Under the pieces are notes generated by a model. That model had not been told where the DNA came from, searched no databases, and saw only the letters and a program-made list of their open reading frames with translations. DNA of 64,000 nucleotides. Origin: Gottfriedia solisilvae. Its GTDB lineage: Bacteria > Bacillota > Bacilli > Bacillales > Bacillaceae_G. The stretch covers positions 310,001 through 374,000 of the forward strand of contig NZ_NETJ01000001.1 in assembly GCF_002128405.1 (NCBI RefSeq). The letters are read 5' to 3'. This document shows, one piece after another, positions 35,023 to 43,874 of the stretch (its first letter is position 1; every line of letters begins with the position of its first letter). Made by a program: the position numbers and the translations under genes.

Positions 35023-35943
35023 CTACATTTCTTTATAAATTGCTTCTTCTTTTACATTTTTCGCTCGTTTTGGCATCGGAATTTCAGATAATAACATACC
35101 ACCAACAATAAATGTTCCACCAATTAGTGTATGAGAAGTTAAAGTTTCTCCTCCAAATACTACTGCAGTAATAGCAGCAAAAACAGGTTCTAATATGAAA
35201 ATAAGTGCTGCTTTTGTAGATGAGATATGTTTTTGTGCAAACATTTGAACCCAAAACGCGATACTTGTACAGAAAATAGCAGTTACGATTACCGCGAATA
35301 TAAATGTTGAGTTTGTAAATAGATCCTTTGATAATGGTGCTTTAGGAAGTTCAAAGATAAATGCTGAGATTGTACTAAAAATACCAACTGTTGCTAGTTG
35401 AATCGTTGTAAATGTTAGTGCATCCATTTGTTTTGTAAATTTACCAGTTAGAATGATATGAATGGCAAATGCAATTGCACCAAAAAGTGTTAAAACATCA
35501 CCGATATTAACTGACAAACGATTACCTAATGTTAAAAAGCTTAATCCAAAAAGAGCAATGAAACATGCGAGAACCGTCGCCCAATTCGAACGTTCGCGAT
35601 AAAATACATATAAAAATACTGGAACTAATACAACACATAAGCCTGTAATAAACCCTGATTTAGAAGATGTTGTATAAATAAGTCCAAAAGTTTGTAGTAA
35701 ATAACCAGAAAACAACATAAATCCTATTCCACTAGTGATAAGAACCTGTTTTAATGTGATACCATTCTTTTGTTTTCTTCTTAATAGAAAAGGTAATAGG
35801 ATTAAAGTTGCTAAGATGAAACGAAATGCATTAAATGTGAACGGTTCTACAAACTCAATTGCATTTTGTACGACAACAAATGTTGTCCCCCAGAGTAGTG
35901 TTACTATGATTAGTGAAATGGTAGCAATTCTTTCAATTTTCAA
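35023..35943 (-). CDS. EamA-family (DMT) transporter
   Basis: A 306-residue membrane protein with ten helices in two EamA repeats (residues ~8-138 and ~150-285). The opening LLWGTTFVVVQNAIEFVEP and the second-half GGTFIVGGMLLSE are typical. Exporter of an unknown metabolite. A terminator-like hairpin sits about 40 bp upstream of its start within the likely leader, so attenuation is possible. Confidence 0.88.
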   Translation of the reverse strand: MKIERIATISLIIVTLLWGTTFVVVQNAIEFVEPFTFNAFRFILATLILLPFLLRRKQKNGITLKQVLITSGIGFMLFSGYLLQTFGLIYTTSSKSGFITGLCVVLVPVFLYVFYRERSNWATVLACFIALFGLSFLTLGNRLSVNIGDVLTLFGAIAFAIHIILTGKFTKQMDALTFTTIQLATVGIFSTISAFIFELPKAPLSKDLFTNSTFIFAVIVTAIFCTSIAFWVQMFAQKHISSTKAALIFILEPVFAAITAVVFGGETLTSHTLIGGTFIVGGMLLSEIPMPKRAKNVKEEAIYKEM

Positions 35944-35985
35944 TCTCTCATACCCCTTTTCTTTGACTTACTTCCCCCAATTACA

Positions 35986-36014
35986 GAAAAAAGAGATGTG
36001 ACATAACACATCTC
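35986..36014 (-). terminator. Hairpin in the leader of the DMT gene
   Basis: GAGATGTG / CACATCTC (35987-35994 and 36001-36008 approximately) with six T on the minus strand. The stem is identical to the first hairpin of the small RNA at 55869-55892. Confidence 0.55.
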
Positions 36015-36218
36015 AGTAATTATGATTGCAAATAGACGTCTCAATTAATTATATACTCTATTTTACCATAATGTGAGGGCTTTTTGTCTTAATGAATTAA
36101 ATTTCGTTTGTTTTACAAATAGGTTAATTCACTTATGTAAATTCGCACTATCTTCACATTGACTGAAGTGAGTCACCTATCTATACTTAAATACAGAATA
36201 AAGAAAAAGGTGATCTTA

Positions 36219-37277
36219 TTGGATTTTGAAATAACATTTCTATCATTTTATGTAGTAACAGTTGAAGGTAAAGGAGATCAATCTGATAAACGCTATAAAC
36301 ATTTTCAAACAATAGATGAGAATATGTATGAAGAAAGTGCCTTAAAAGGCTTTTTAGACGGGGAGCTTGCTCGAATCGTTAATCGAAAAGTTGAAAGACA
36401 CGCTAAAAATGATACAGTACCGACTAAATTAGGACATTTTATCGTAGAAGAAAATCATTCGCTAGATTCGAATCCGAATTATAATTTATTTCAAAGAATA
36501 CGTCATGCAAAAACTACTGAAGAATTTAAGGCTGCCAATGAGACATTAGTTATTAATTATGTAGATACGAGTGCAGTTCGTGGTGGAGCGTTCTTAGTGA
36601 TACAAGCAAAATTAAGAAAGTATTACGATGATCCGATTGTTTTTGTATTAAAATGCGATTTTGAACCAAAAGTTGCTTCTATTTCAGATGAATCTACTTT
36701 AATCAAAACGGTAGAAATGGCGATTACAACGAAAAATATGAAATCGATTCAATATCCATACATGGAAGAATTAGGTTTATTATCTGAAAGTGAATTAAAA
36801 ATTCATCAAGCATCACACGCTCGTTATTTTGAGGACTTCTTAAAATTTGTTTCATACGCTGAATCTATGCCAGAAATCGTAAAATCACAAGTTATGACGA
36901 TGGTTTATGACCGAATCGACGAGGTATTTGAAGAAGAAAGCGAAGAAAGACAACAATTTGAAGCTGCAATGGAGGTTTGGGCAGCAAGCCCTAAGCGAGA
37001 AATTCAGGAGCATTTCTCTTCCGAAGAAGTTATAGAAGCGGCAGCACAAATCGTAGAACATACACCTGAAATTGAATTAGCATTTAAGGCTGATCATTTT
37101 TCAATAAAAGGAATGCTAGCAGACTTTGGAGAAAATTTACACATCGCAAAAGTAAATGGTCGCTATGTTGTTATGTTAGAAGCCGATACTCTACAATTTG
37201 AAAAGGGCTTCTCCCCTATTGAATTTTTAAAACCCGATGAAATTCATCATGTGATCGAGAAAATTAAACAAAAGTAA
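36219..37277 (+). CDS. DUF3900 family protein
   Basis: A 352-residue cytoplasmic protein. It begins (M)DFEITFLSFYVVTVEGKGD and contains KIHQASHARYFEDFLKFVSY, both of which I associate with the Bacillus family DUF3900. The frame extends to 36159, but AAAGGTGATC precedes the TTG at 36219 with good spacing. The C-terminal ~80 residues (EIELAFKADHFSIKGMLADF) are a mixed alpha/beta domain like nucleoid-associated NdpA ends, which is only a resemblance. No function is known. Confidence 0.82.
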   Translation: MDFEITFLSFYVVTVEGKGDQSDKRYKHFQTIDENMYEESALKGFLDGELARIVNRKVERHAKNDTVPTKLGHFIVEENHSLDSNPNYNLFQRIRHAKTTEEFKAANETLVINYVDTSAVRGGAFLVIQAKLRKYYDDPIVFVLKCDFEPKVASISDESTLIKTVEMAITTKNMKSIQYPYMEELGLLSESELKIHQASHARYFEDFLKFVSYAESMPEIVKSQVMTMVYDRIDEVFEEESEERQQFEAAMEVWAASPKREIQEHFSSEEVIEAAAQIVEHTPEIELAFKADHFSIKGMLADFGENLHIAKVNGRYVVMLEADTLQFEKGFSPIEFLKPDEIHHVIEKIKQK

Positions 37278-37284
37278 TAATAGG

Positions 37285-37310
37285 AAAAGAGCCTAATCGG
37301 CTCTTTTTTA
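37285..37310 (+). terminator. Terminator of the DUF3900 gene
   Basis: AAAAGAGCC / GGCTCTTTT with a T-run; it may serve both converging genes. Confidence 0.85.
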
Positions 37311-37313
37311 AAT

Positions 37314-37631
37314 TTATTTAATAAATGTATCAATGAAAGATGAAACAAAAATAACTAATATAAAATATCTAAATCTCACAGGTTTATTTAATTTACCTAA
37401 TAACTTTACTAGATAACCATGACTTATTCTTAATATTGTAATGCCAACTAGTACTTTTATAATTATAAAAATAATATCAATATACCAAATCGGAGATATC
37501 CTCTCACTAAATACTTGAAGAAGTGAGTAAAATATACTAAATAATATTAAATAACTTACATCCATTTCTTTTTGACTCTGAAATAACCAGCTAAAATAAC
37601 GTTTTATATAAAATATAATTTCCACCACCAA
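37314..37631 (-). CDS. Small membrane protein, unknown
   Basis: Up to 105 residues with three hydrophobic helices (LILFSIFYSLLQVF, WYIDIIFIIIKVLVGITIL, YFILVIFVSSFID). The start is uncertain: the open frame begins at a GTG at 37631 without a convincing ribosome site, and the ATG at 37565 (MDVSYLIL) is an alternative. The hydrophobic pattern supports a real protein. No family was recognised. Confidence 0.5.
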   Translation of the reverse strand: MVVEIIFYIKRYFSWLFQSQKEMDVSYLILFSIFYSLLQVFSERISPIWYIDIIFIIIKVLVGITILRISHGYLVKLLGKLNKPVRFRYFILVIFVSSFIDTFIK

Positions 37632-37818
37632 ATCTAAATGAATTATTGTAATTCCTTAAATATAACTTCCTTTAAAAATACTTTATTAAACATCTGCATA
37701 TTTAAAAAATTCTTTAATATAAAATAGGAAAAGTTCGCTTAGGCATTAGCCGTTTCCTTCCGCATTTTGCCTACATATTGTATTTTGTATTACCGAAAAA
37801 GGAAGGAGCGACTTTTAT

Positions 37819-38127
37819 ATGTATCAGTATCCTAATTACTATCCGTATAATCAGCAGACAGTTTATCAACAACCTCAATATAATCAATACTCACATGCAA
37901 CTTGGGAAGATCAATATGATATAGAAAGACAACCACAGCAAATTCAAAATCTTACTAGACGCGTTAATGAATTAGAAAGACGTGTAAATCAATTAAATCA
38001 AACTGTTAATCGACTTCAACAAACTTCAGAGCGTCATACATTCCGTTTAAATAGGTTGAATCAACGTTTACGTCGAGTTGAGCAAAGATTAAACATACCA
38101 TTTGCTGCAAGTGACGATGGATTTTAG
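37819..38127 (+). CDS. Tyr/Gln-rich coiled-coil protein
   Basis: A 102-residue protein. Residues 1-~38 are rich in Tyr, Gln, Asn and Pro (YQYPNYYPYNQQTVYQQPQY). Residues ~40-92 form a heptad coiled coil (LTRRVNELERRVNQLNQTV then LNRLNQRLRRVEQRL). AAGGAAGGAG precedes the ATG. The head-plus-coil layout is common in spore-coat or surface-assembly proteins of Bacillus, which is the best guess. No catalytic motif. Confidence 0.7.
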   Translation: MYQYPNYYPYNQQTVYQQPQYNQYSHATWEDQYDIERQPQQIQNLTRRVNELERRVNQLNQTVNRLQQTSERHTFRLNRLNQRLRRVEQRLNIPFAASDDGF

Positions 38128-38142
38128 AAAACTAAAAATTAT

Positions 38143-38173
38143 AAAAAAGAGAGTGACATACTCTCTTTTTTTT
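38143..38173. terminator. Bidirectional terminator
   Basis: AGAGAGT / ACTCTCT with A and T runs, between the coiled-coil gene and the threonine aldolase gene. Confidence 0.82.
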
Positions 38174-38183
38174 ATGTTTTTAT

Positions 38184-39224
38184 TTACTCATCTATTAAAA
38201 TACTTTGCATTAGCATAATGACTTTATCAATATCTTCTTTCGTAACCCAGTAATGTGTTGCAAATCTCATATTCCCATTTTCATCAGGTGCAAAGATCGT
38301 AATATCATTTTCTTTAAATATTTGTTCGATTTCCTCTGGGGTTCTATTCGTTTTTTCAATTTGAAAGAAAACTAAATTAATATGATTGTTTGTTGAATCT
38401 ACTTTAATGCCTGGAATTTCTTTTAATTCATTTGCTAAATAAAGAGCATTTTCATGATCTTCATGTAGTCTAGTCGTCATTTTCACTAGCGCTATGATTC
38501 CAGCTGCAGCTAAAAAGCCAGATTGTCTCCACCCGCCGCCTAATAATTTTCGCTTTTTCTTCGCTTTTTCAATAAATTCAGTACTTCCTGCTAATATTGA
38601 CCCTACTGGAGCACATAAACCTTTCGATAAACAAAACATTACACTGTCACTATACTGGGTGATTTCTTTCACATCAGTGCGCAAATATGTTGCCGCATTA
38701 AAAACTCTTGCACCATCTAAATGGATTGGTATATTTTTTTCTTTGGCAATACAATATACTTCTTGCATATAATCAATATCAACTACACCACCATTGGAGT
38801 ATGCATTTTCTAAACAAATTAAAGAAGTTTCGGGAAAATGCAAATCTTCAGGACGAATTGACTGTTTTATTTTTTGAAGGTCCATTTTACCTGAAACTGT
38901 TTGAAGAGTTCGTAAATGTACACCCGCAATAATTGAAGCCGCCCCTACTTCATGTTCGAATATATGACAGTCCTCACCTAATATTACCTCAGTTCCACGA
39001 TCGCAATGTGTAAATAAAGCCAATTGATTTCCAAATGTACCACTAGGGACAAAAAGTGCTGCCTCTTTACCAATCATGGATGCCGCTAGTATTTCTAGTT
39101 TTTGAACAGTTGGATCATCACCATAAACATCATCTCCAACCTCTGCATGAAACATTGCCTGTCTCATTTCATCAGTAGGTTGTGAAACCGTATCACTTCT
39201 TAAGTCAATTACACGTGATTTCAT
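38184..39224 (-). CDS. ltaE: Low-specificity L-threonine aldolase
   Basis: A 346-residue fold-type I PLP enzyme. It begins VIDLRSDTVSQPTDEMRQAM (residues ~4-23) and has the GDDVYGDDPTV loop (~31-41), the HLDGARVFNAA segment (~168-178) and the PLP Lys in CLSKGLCAPVGS (~202-213). It splits threonine or allo-threonine into glycine and acetaldehyde. It is a single gene, and length agrees with the family. Confidence 0.94.
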   Translation of the reverse strand: MKSRVIDLRSDTVSQPTDEMRQAMFHAEVGDDVYGDDPTVQKLEILAASMIGKEAALFVPSGTFGNQLALFTHCDRGTEVILGEDCHIFEHEVGAASIIAGVHLRTLQTVSGKMDLQKIKQSIRPEDLHFPETSLICLENAYSNGGVVDIDYMQEVYCIAKEKNIPIHLDGARVFNAATYLRTDVKEITQYSDSVMFCLSKGLCAPVGSILAGSTEFIEKAKKKRKLLGGGWRQSGFLAAAGIIALVKMTTRLHEDHENALYLANELKEIPGIKVDSTNNHINLVFFQIEKTNRTPEEIEQIFKENDITIFAPDENGNMRFATHYWVTKEDIDKVIMLMQSILIDE

Positions 39225-39337
39225 ATATTATCTCCTAACTCGATAAATTTCAGAATAATCTAAAACGACCTATCAGACGCATCGAAAATGATTTTAACGT
39301 AATATCATACATTCATTTCTCTATTATAATACACTTA

Positions 39338-40339
39338 TTAAAAGTCTAGTTTTTTTTCATATTCAGCTAAACCTATACGAATCAATTTTTCTGTGACCTC
39401 TTCAATTCCTAACTGGTGATTTATAGCAATTTGCTTTATTTTCACTTTCATAGAATCTTCTACAAATGTGGTCAATTGTTCTTGATTACTTGAAAAAATA
39501 ATTAATCCTGGTCTAGAAGATAATTTCCCATCCAGCAAACAGTTTTGCAGGATTTCAAAATCTTGCTCTAGACGATCAGGTTGATATTGTAATTTAACCG
39601 GTTTTAACTCTGCAATAATTGTGTTCCCATCAATATATAGATTCATATTTTGAATCCCAATTTTTTGATAAAATGTATCGATTAAACTAAAAATAGGCGC
39701 ATTGATTGATTGAGGAAAAGGAAAACGAAAAACGATATTTCCCCTCTTTGTACTATGTTTAACTTGCTTCAGCTCATACGCTCTATAAAAGCCACGTTCT
39801 ACAAGCTCCTCTTGGTTTAGAAATTCACCCATATTTGTTTTTGCTACACAAGCTCCAGTTTCATTTAATTCGATGATTCTTGCTTTTTCATTTGAATCCC
39901 TTTTAATATATAACCCAAATAAACAGTATGCTAGATTCTTCGAAAAGTATGTTTTTCTATTTTGATTACTTAGAAATGTAGCTTTAAGTTTATGAACCTC
40001 GTCAGATGGGATAAAAGACGTATTTCTACCCTTAATAAATACTTTTTCCGATGATAATTTCCCAGATTTTATATATTGATGGATCGTTGCCTTTGATACA
40101 CCTAGTTGATTAGCTGCCTCTAATACTGTAATTCCTGTTGGTCTTTCTGCAGTAGACTGCAATCTATCAATCTCATCACGATAAAATTTCATCGTACCAT
40201 CTATTTGCCAATCCTCATAAACTAGTTTCAGTTTACCATTTTTCACATAATTATATATTGTTTGCTTAGACAAACCAAGTATTTCTACAGCTTCATTTGT
40301 CGTCAAAACTTCTCTTTCGAATTGTACATTTTCAGACAT
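39338..40339 (-). CDS. DNA-binding protein with two Xis-type helix-turn-helix domains
   Basis: A 333-residue protein. HTH 1 is LTTNEAVEILGLSKQTIYNY (residues ~12-31) and HTH 2 is VLEAANQLGVSKATIHQYIK (~72-91), each with a MerR/excisionase-like wing. The C-terminal ~190 residues are mixed alpha/beta and unknown. The ATG at 40339 follows GGAAGG; the longer frame to 40363 has no site. It is divergent from a tyrosine recombinase across ~290 bp of very AT-rich DNA, so it may control or direct that recombinase. Confidence 0.8.
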   Translation of the reverse strand: MSENVQFEREVLTTNEAVEILGLSKQTIYNYVKNGKLKLVYEDWQIDGTMKFYRDEIDRLQSTAERPTGITVLEAANQLGVSKATIHQYIKSGKLSSEKVFIKGRNTSFIPSDEVHKLKATFLSNQNRKTYFSKNLAYCLFGLYIKRDSNEKARIIELNETGACVAKTNMGEFLNQEELVERGFYRAYELKQVKHSTKRGNIVFRFPFPQSINAPIFSLIDTFYQKIGIQNMNLYIDGNTIIAELKPVKLQYQPDRLEQDFEILQNCLLDGKLSSRPGLIIFSSNQEQLTTFVEDSMKVKIKQIAINHQLGIEEVTEKLIRIGLAEYEKKLDF

Positions 40340-40627
40340 GGTATGTACCTTCCTTTTATCCATTTACAGCTTATTTTCTTTTATTATATCATATATATTT
40401 AACAAATTATCACTTAGTTGTTCCCAATCATTACATTCCGTATATATATTTATTAATATTAAATTATACATAGTTTTATTTAAATAGAATAATATTGTAT
40501 TTTTCTATTTAAAAGAAAAAGTATATAATATAATTAATAAAAAATAAGACTGGATTTCTAACTGATAAAATAATTTCAAATACATACTAACTTTAAGATT
40601 CTATATAACTATTAGGAGGTGCATGTC
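40340..40627. other. Very AT-rich divergent promoter region
   Basis: Long runs of A/T (ATATATTTAACAAATTATC; TATATATTTATTAATATT) with several possible -10 boxes. No direct-repeat recombination core could be fixed by eye, although this is where one would look for it. Confidence 0.4.
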
Positions 40628-41773
40628 ATGTTACCTGTTAATCCTTCCATTAATACAGCAGTTCTTACTACTACAAATGACAACACGTACATAATAGATC
40701 AATTGTTAGATGAAACGCACCATCTTGCTCTTTTACAAGCAAAATTTGATAATGAAAAACAGAACCGCTCATTTTTTGATGGTTTTTCTGATTTAGAAAT
40801 GATCTACTATTACGTTCATCAACGGAAAGATATCCAAACCTCAAAGCAAAGAAAACAAAGTACGAAAATGGAATATATAAGAGAATTAATCCAATTTTAT
40901 AATTATCTAAAACAAAGTGAAGATTTTATTCGAAACGATGTAGAGATTTACCATGAAACTTCCCTGTTTATGAATTTAAAGCAAAGACATATTGAAGCTT
41001 ATCAACAGTGGCTTTCAACCTATCAATATGGTCAAAAGAAACAAGTATATCGAGTAACTACTTTATCCAGAAAACTAGTTATTTTAAAAAGTTTTTTTAG
41101 ATTTTTATTTGATTCAAATTATATTCAAGAAGCACTATATACTCGAATTTTAGATGCGAAAATTACAAAAGATGATTTACCAAATCGCGATTTAGAAGAA
41201 TCTGAAGTAAAGGCTTTGTTGGACTTTTATAAGAGTAATATATTGAAATCTACTTTAATTAAACTTTTAGCCACTACTGGGATGAGGATTCGGGAACTTG
41301 CTGAAGCAAAATGGGGTAATGTTTCAAAAGATACAAATGGATATTGGTTACAAATTATTGGAAAAGGAAATAAAAAGCGCGAAGTGAAAATACTAAATCA
41401 TGTTTATCTAGATTTATGTAGATTAAGATATCGTCGAGGCTTATCAAATCAAATCAGTAAAACAGATTCCAGTCCCCTTTTTCCAAATAAAATGAATCAA
41501 CATTACTCTTTTAAATACTTATCAAATTTTGTAGTTGATATGGTGAAAAGTTCAGATCTGCCATTTGTTACAGAACGGAACGGCACGAATAATATAAGCC
41601 CTCACTTTTTCAGACATCATTACGCATGTCGTTCAATTGAAAAAGGGGCAAGCATTTATCAAGTTAGTCGTAGTCTTGGTCATGAAAGTATTCAAACGAC
41701 TGAATTATATTTATCGAAAATGATGAATCGAAATCAACATGCAAGTAATGTGTGGGATGAAGATGAATATTAA
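40628..41773 (+). CDS. Tyrosine recombinase/integrase, XerC/D-like
   Basis: A 381-residue recombinase. An N-terminal SAM-like core-binding domain (residues ~70-180) precedes the catalytic domain. Catalytic residues visible are Arg in TGMRIRELAEAKWG, Lys in GKGNKKREVKI, His-x-x-Arg in SPHFFRHHYACR, His in LGHESIQTTELY and the Tyr nucleophile in the same motif. All are intact. AGGAGGT selects the ATG at 40628. No phage, integrative element or att duplication is recognisable around it, so it appears to be an orphan. Confidence 0.9.
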   Translation: MLPVNPSINTAVLTTTNDNTYIIDQLLDETHHLALLQAKFDNEKQNRSFFDGFSDLEMIYYYVHQRKDIQTSKQRKQSTKMEYIRELIQFYNYLKQSEDFIRNDVEIYHETSLFMNLKQRHIEAYQQWLSTYQYGQKKQVYRVTTLSRKLVILKSFFRFLFDSNYIQEALYTRILDAKITKDDLPNRDLEESEVKALLDFYKSNILKSTLIKLLATTGMRIRELAEAKWGNVSKDTNGYWLQIIGKGNKKREVKILNHVYLDLCRLRYRRGLSNQISKTDSSPLFPNKMNQHYSFKYLSNFVVDMVKSSDLPFVTERNGTNNISPHFFRHHYACRSIEKGASIYQVSRSLGHESIQTTELYLSKMMNRNQHASNVWDEDEY

Positions 41774-41811
41774 TTGTTGTCGTTTTTCTTTAAAAATTCC
41801 TTTAAAAGTTT

Positions 41812-41841
41812 GAAAGCCTAGGAAATTCCCTAGGCTTCTAC
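41812..41841. terminator. Hairpin between the recombinase and pduL genes
   Basis: AAGCCTAGG / CCTAGGCTT with a 5-base loop. The T-tail is weak on both strands. Confidence 0.6.
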
Positions 41842-41880
41842 TTTGGAACACTATAACCTCTTTAAACTTGAAAAAGCGAA

Positions 41881-42453
41881 TCAGATTATTTCTACCTTTG
41901 TATCTTTTGTAATACCCGCTGCATTTCCTTCATCAACATCTACATGCATCTCAAGTGCAAATTGTTCATTTACTCTAACAAGTACGTTTTCAAAAATTAA
42001 TCCACGTTCGCCTTCTACTTTCACTTTTACAATATCTTTATCAGAAACTCCAAACTCTGCTGCGTCTTTCGTATGCATATGGATATGCCTTGCTGCTACG
42101 ATTAAACCTTTTTCAATTGTTACTTCACCCTTTGGTCCAACTATTTTACATCCCGCAGTATTCGCAATATCACCTGAGTTTCTTAAAGGAACTTTTACAC
42201 CCAGTTTGAATGAATCTGTAATAGACACTTCAATTTGCGTTTCATTTCTTACTGGTCCTAAAACCCGTACACCAGATAATGTACCTTTATTTCCTACAAC
42301 ATCAACCTTTTCCTCTGCTGCATATTGTCCAGGCTGCGATAGGTCTTTCCACACATTTAATTCATAGCCTTCTCCAAATAAAATATGTAAGTGTTCTTTT
42401 GTTAGATGTATGTGTCTATTTGAGACACCGACTGGGATTTTTTTATTAGTCAT
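41881..42453 (-). CDS. pduL: Phosphate propanoyltransferase, PduL family
   Basis: A 190-residue enzyme of two PduL beta-barrels. The metal-binding His are in VSNRHIHLT (residues ~8-16) and AARHIHMHT (~125-133). PduL swaps CoA and phosphate on acyl groups (propanoyl- or acetyl-CoA to acyl phosphate) and is unrelated to Pta. No microcompartment shell or encapsulation peptide is seen, so it acts free in the cytoplasm. The AAGGAGGG site selects the ATG at 42453 over the open frame to 42483. Confidence 0.92.
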   Translation of the reverse strand: MTNKKIPVGVSNRHIHLTKEHLHILFGEGYELNVWKDLSQPGQYAAEEKVDVVGNKGTLSGVRVLGPVRNETQIEVSITDSFKLGVKVPLRNSGDIANTAGCKIVGPKGEVTIEKGLIVAARHIHMHTKDAAEFGVSDKDIVKVKVEGERGLIFENVLVRVNEQFALEMHVDVDEGNAAGITKDTKVEII

Positions 42454-42673
42454 GATACCCTCCTTATTTCTTCTTCTAGACATTCATCATTCTATAAGGC
42501 TTACTTATGACAGTTTTAACCACCTAAAATATTTCTAAACATTTTCATCATATCACTAATTAGTTTACATAATATGATTATTTGTGTGTTTTCACTAACA
42601 ATTTCCATCGATTTCAGAATAATATTCTAATATACGGAAAAATACAGGCAAAATCCTTTAATGAGGTGAAAAA

Positions 42674-43192
42674 TTGACGATTCGGATAAACGCTTCATCA
42701 ATTCAGATTGTTCCTTGGACAAGCTCTGATCTACATTTACTCTATTTATTAAATACACCTAATATGATGAAATATCTCGGAGGACCTGAATCCAATGAGC
42801 ATATTTTATCACGACACAATCTTTATCTTGAGTTAGGTGCACAAAAAAAAGGCCAAATGTTTACCATTATGATTCAACCGCTTCAATTAAAAGTCGGAAG
42901 TGTTGGTTATTGGGAAAAAGTATGGCGAAACGAAACCATATATGAAATGGGATGGAATGTTCTACCAGAATATCAAGGTAATGGAATTGCAACCTTAGCA
43001 GTTGAAAAAGCAATGGCCGTCCTTAAACGGAATTCAAAACATCACTTTCTACATGCATTTCCGTCAACACACAATTTTGCATCAAATGCTGTTTGTAGAA
43101 AACTTCATTTCTCTTTGATTGGTCAGTGTGACTTTGAATATCCACGTGGAAGATGGATGAAGAGTAATAACTGGAGATATAAACTGAAATGA
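42674..43192 (+). CDS. GNAT N-acetyltransferase
   Basis: A 172-residue RimJ-like acetyltransferase. The acetyl-CoA loop is LPEYQGNGIATLAVEKAM (residues ~97-114), and the end of the fold is SNAVCRKLHFSLIGQ. The start is TTG, behind GAGGTG with six-base spacing. Substrate unknown. It is followed by an intergenic repeat. Confidence 0.85.
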   Translation: MTIRINASSIQIVPWTSSDLHLLYLLNTPNMMKYLGGPESNEHILSRHNLYLELGAQKKGQMFTIMIQPLQLKVGSVGYWEKVWRNETIYEMGWNVLPEYQGNGIATLAVEKAMAVLKRNSKHHFLHAFPSTHNFASNAVCRKLHFSLIGQCDFEYPRGRWMKSNNWRYKLK

Positions 43193-43228
43193 TGAATGTA
43201 TAAAGAAGTTAATTCAAAATATATTAAC

Positions 43229-43360
43229 TTCAAACTGGCTGCCAAACGCTCGCTTTCTTAGTTGCTTCGCCTGCTTGCGGTTCTCATTACCGTTAAAGAT
43301 AAATACGTTCCTCATCCGGCTTTACTCCTCGTAAGGCAAGCGTTTTCAATCAGTCTGAAT
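43229..43360. repeat. Small inverted-repeat-bounded intergenic element, 132 bp
   Basis: The ends TTCAAACTGGCTG...AAACGCTCGC (43229-43253) and GCAAGCGTTTTCAATCAGTCTGAA (43337-43360) are imperfect inverted repeats of about 24 bp. The inside is richer in G and C than its surroundings and non-coding. A degenerate partial copy lies at 2508-2569. This fits a small MITE or a structured RNA element. The rest of 43193-43497 shows no gene. Confidence 0.5.
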
Positions 43361-43496
43361 CTCTTATTTTTTATTTTTTATTTTTTGTCTACAAACTAAA
43401 TTAACTTATCTTACTTTTTTAAAAGATAGGTTTAATTTTTATAGTTTTCTTACTTTTTATAATATAATGTGTTTACATGACTACTTTTCTACACAT

Positions 43497-43531
43497 AAAA
43501 AAAGCTAAACCAATATAAATTGGCTCAGCTG
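43497..43531 (-). terminator. Terminator of the 65-residue protein gene
   Basis: AGCTGAGCCAAT / ATTGGTTTAGCT on the minus strand with seven T. Confidence 0.82.
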
Positions 43532-43542
43532 ATCTTCTTTAG

Positions 43543-43740
43543 TTATTCAAAATAAAATAAAGCATCGTGAGAAGTATTTGTTTGATAATAGTTCATTAAT
43601 TCTTCTACTGATATACCTCTTACTTCAGCTATATCATTAAAACTCATATCATAATGATAAGAGAGTTCATGAAGAGATAATGCAGGGTCATTTGTCAAAT
43701 TTAAATAATCAGGGGTATTATTATCAAATTGTTGAGACAT
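43543..43740 (-). CDS. Small HTH-like protein, unknown
   Basis: Probably 65 residues, MSQQFDNNTPDYLNL at the start, with a possible helix-turn-helix (ALSLHELSYHYDMSFNDIAE then GISVEELMNYY). The frame is open to an ATG at 43791 that lacks a ribosome site; AAAGGAAG fits the ATG at 43740 (43746 is also possible). It could be a small regulator, but this is weak. It has its own terminator. Confidence 0.6.
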   Translation of the reverse strand: MSQQFDNNTPDYLNLTNDPALSLHELSYHYDMSFNDIAEVRGISVEELMNYYQTNTSHDALFYFE

Positions 43741-43874
43741 ACTCATCACTTCCTTTAACAGTTTCTTACTATCCTTCCCAAAAATAGACATTGTTAGTCA
43801 ATAAATAACAAAGTATTCAATTTCTAATGAACAGTTCTGTTAATACAGTGCTAAATAAATAAGTAGGTGATTAC

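Noticed and set aside
37741-37785. AGGCA...TGCCT dyad
   Set aside because: It looked like a third copy of the small repeats, but the bases between do not align with either family.
41843-42367. 174-residue plus-strand frame rich in Ser/Thr/Phe
   Set aside because: It is antisense to pduL, whose His motifs and ribosome site are clear.
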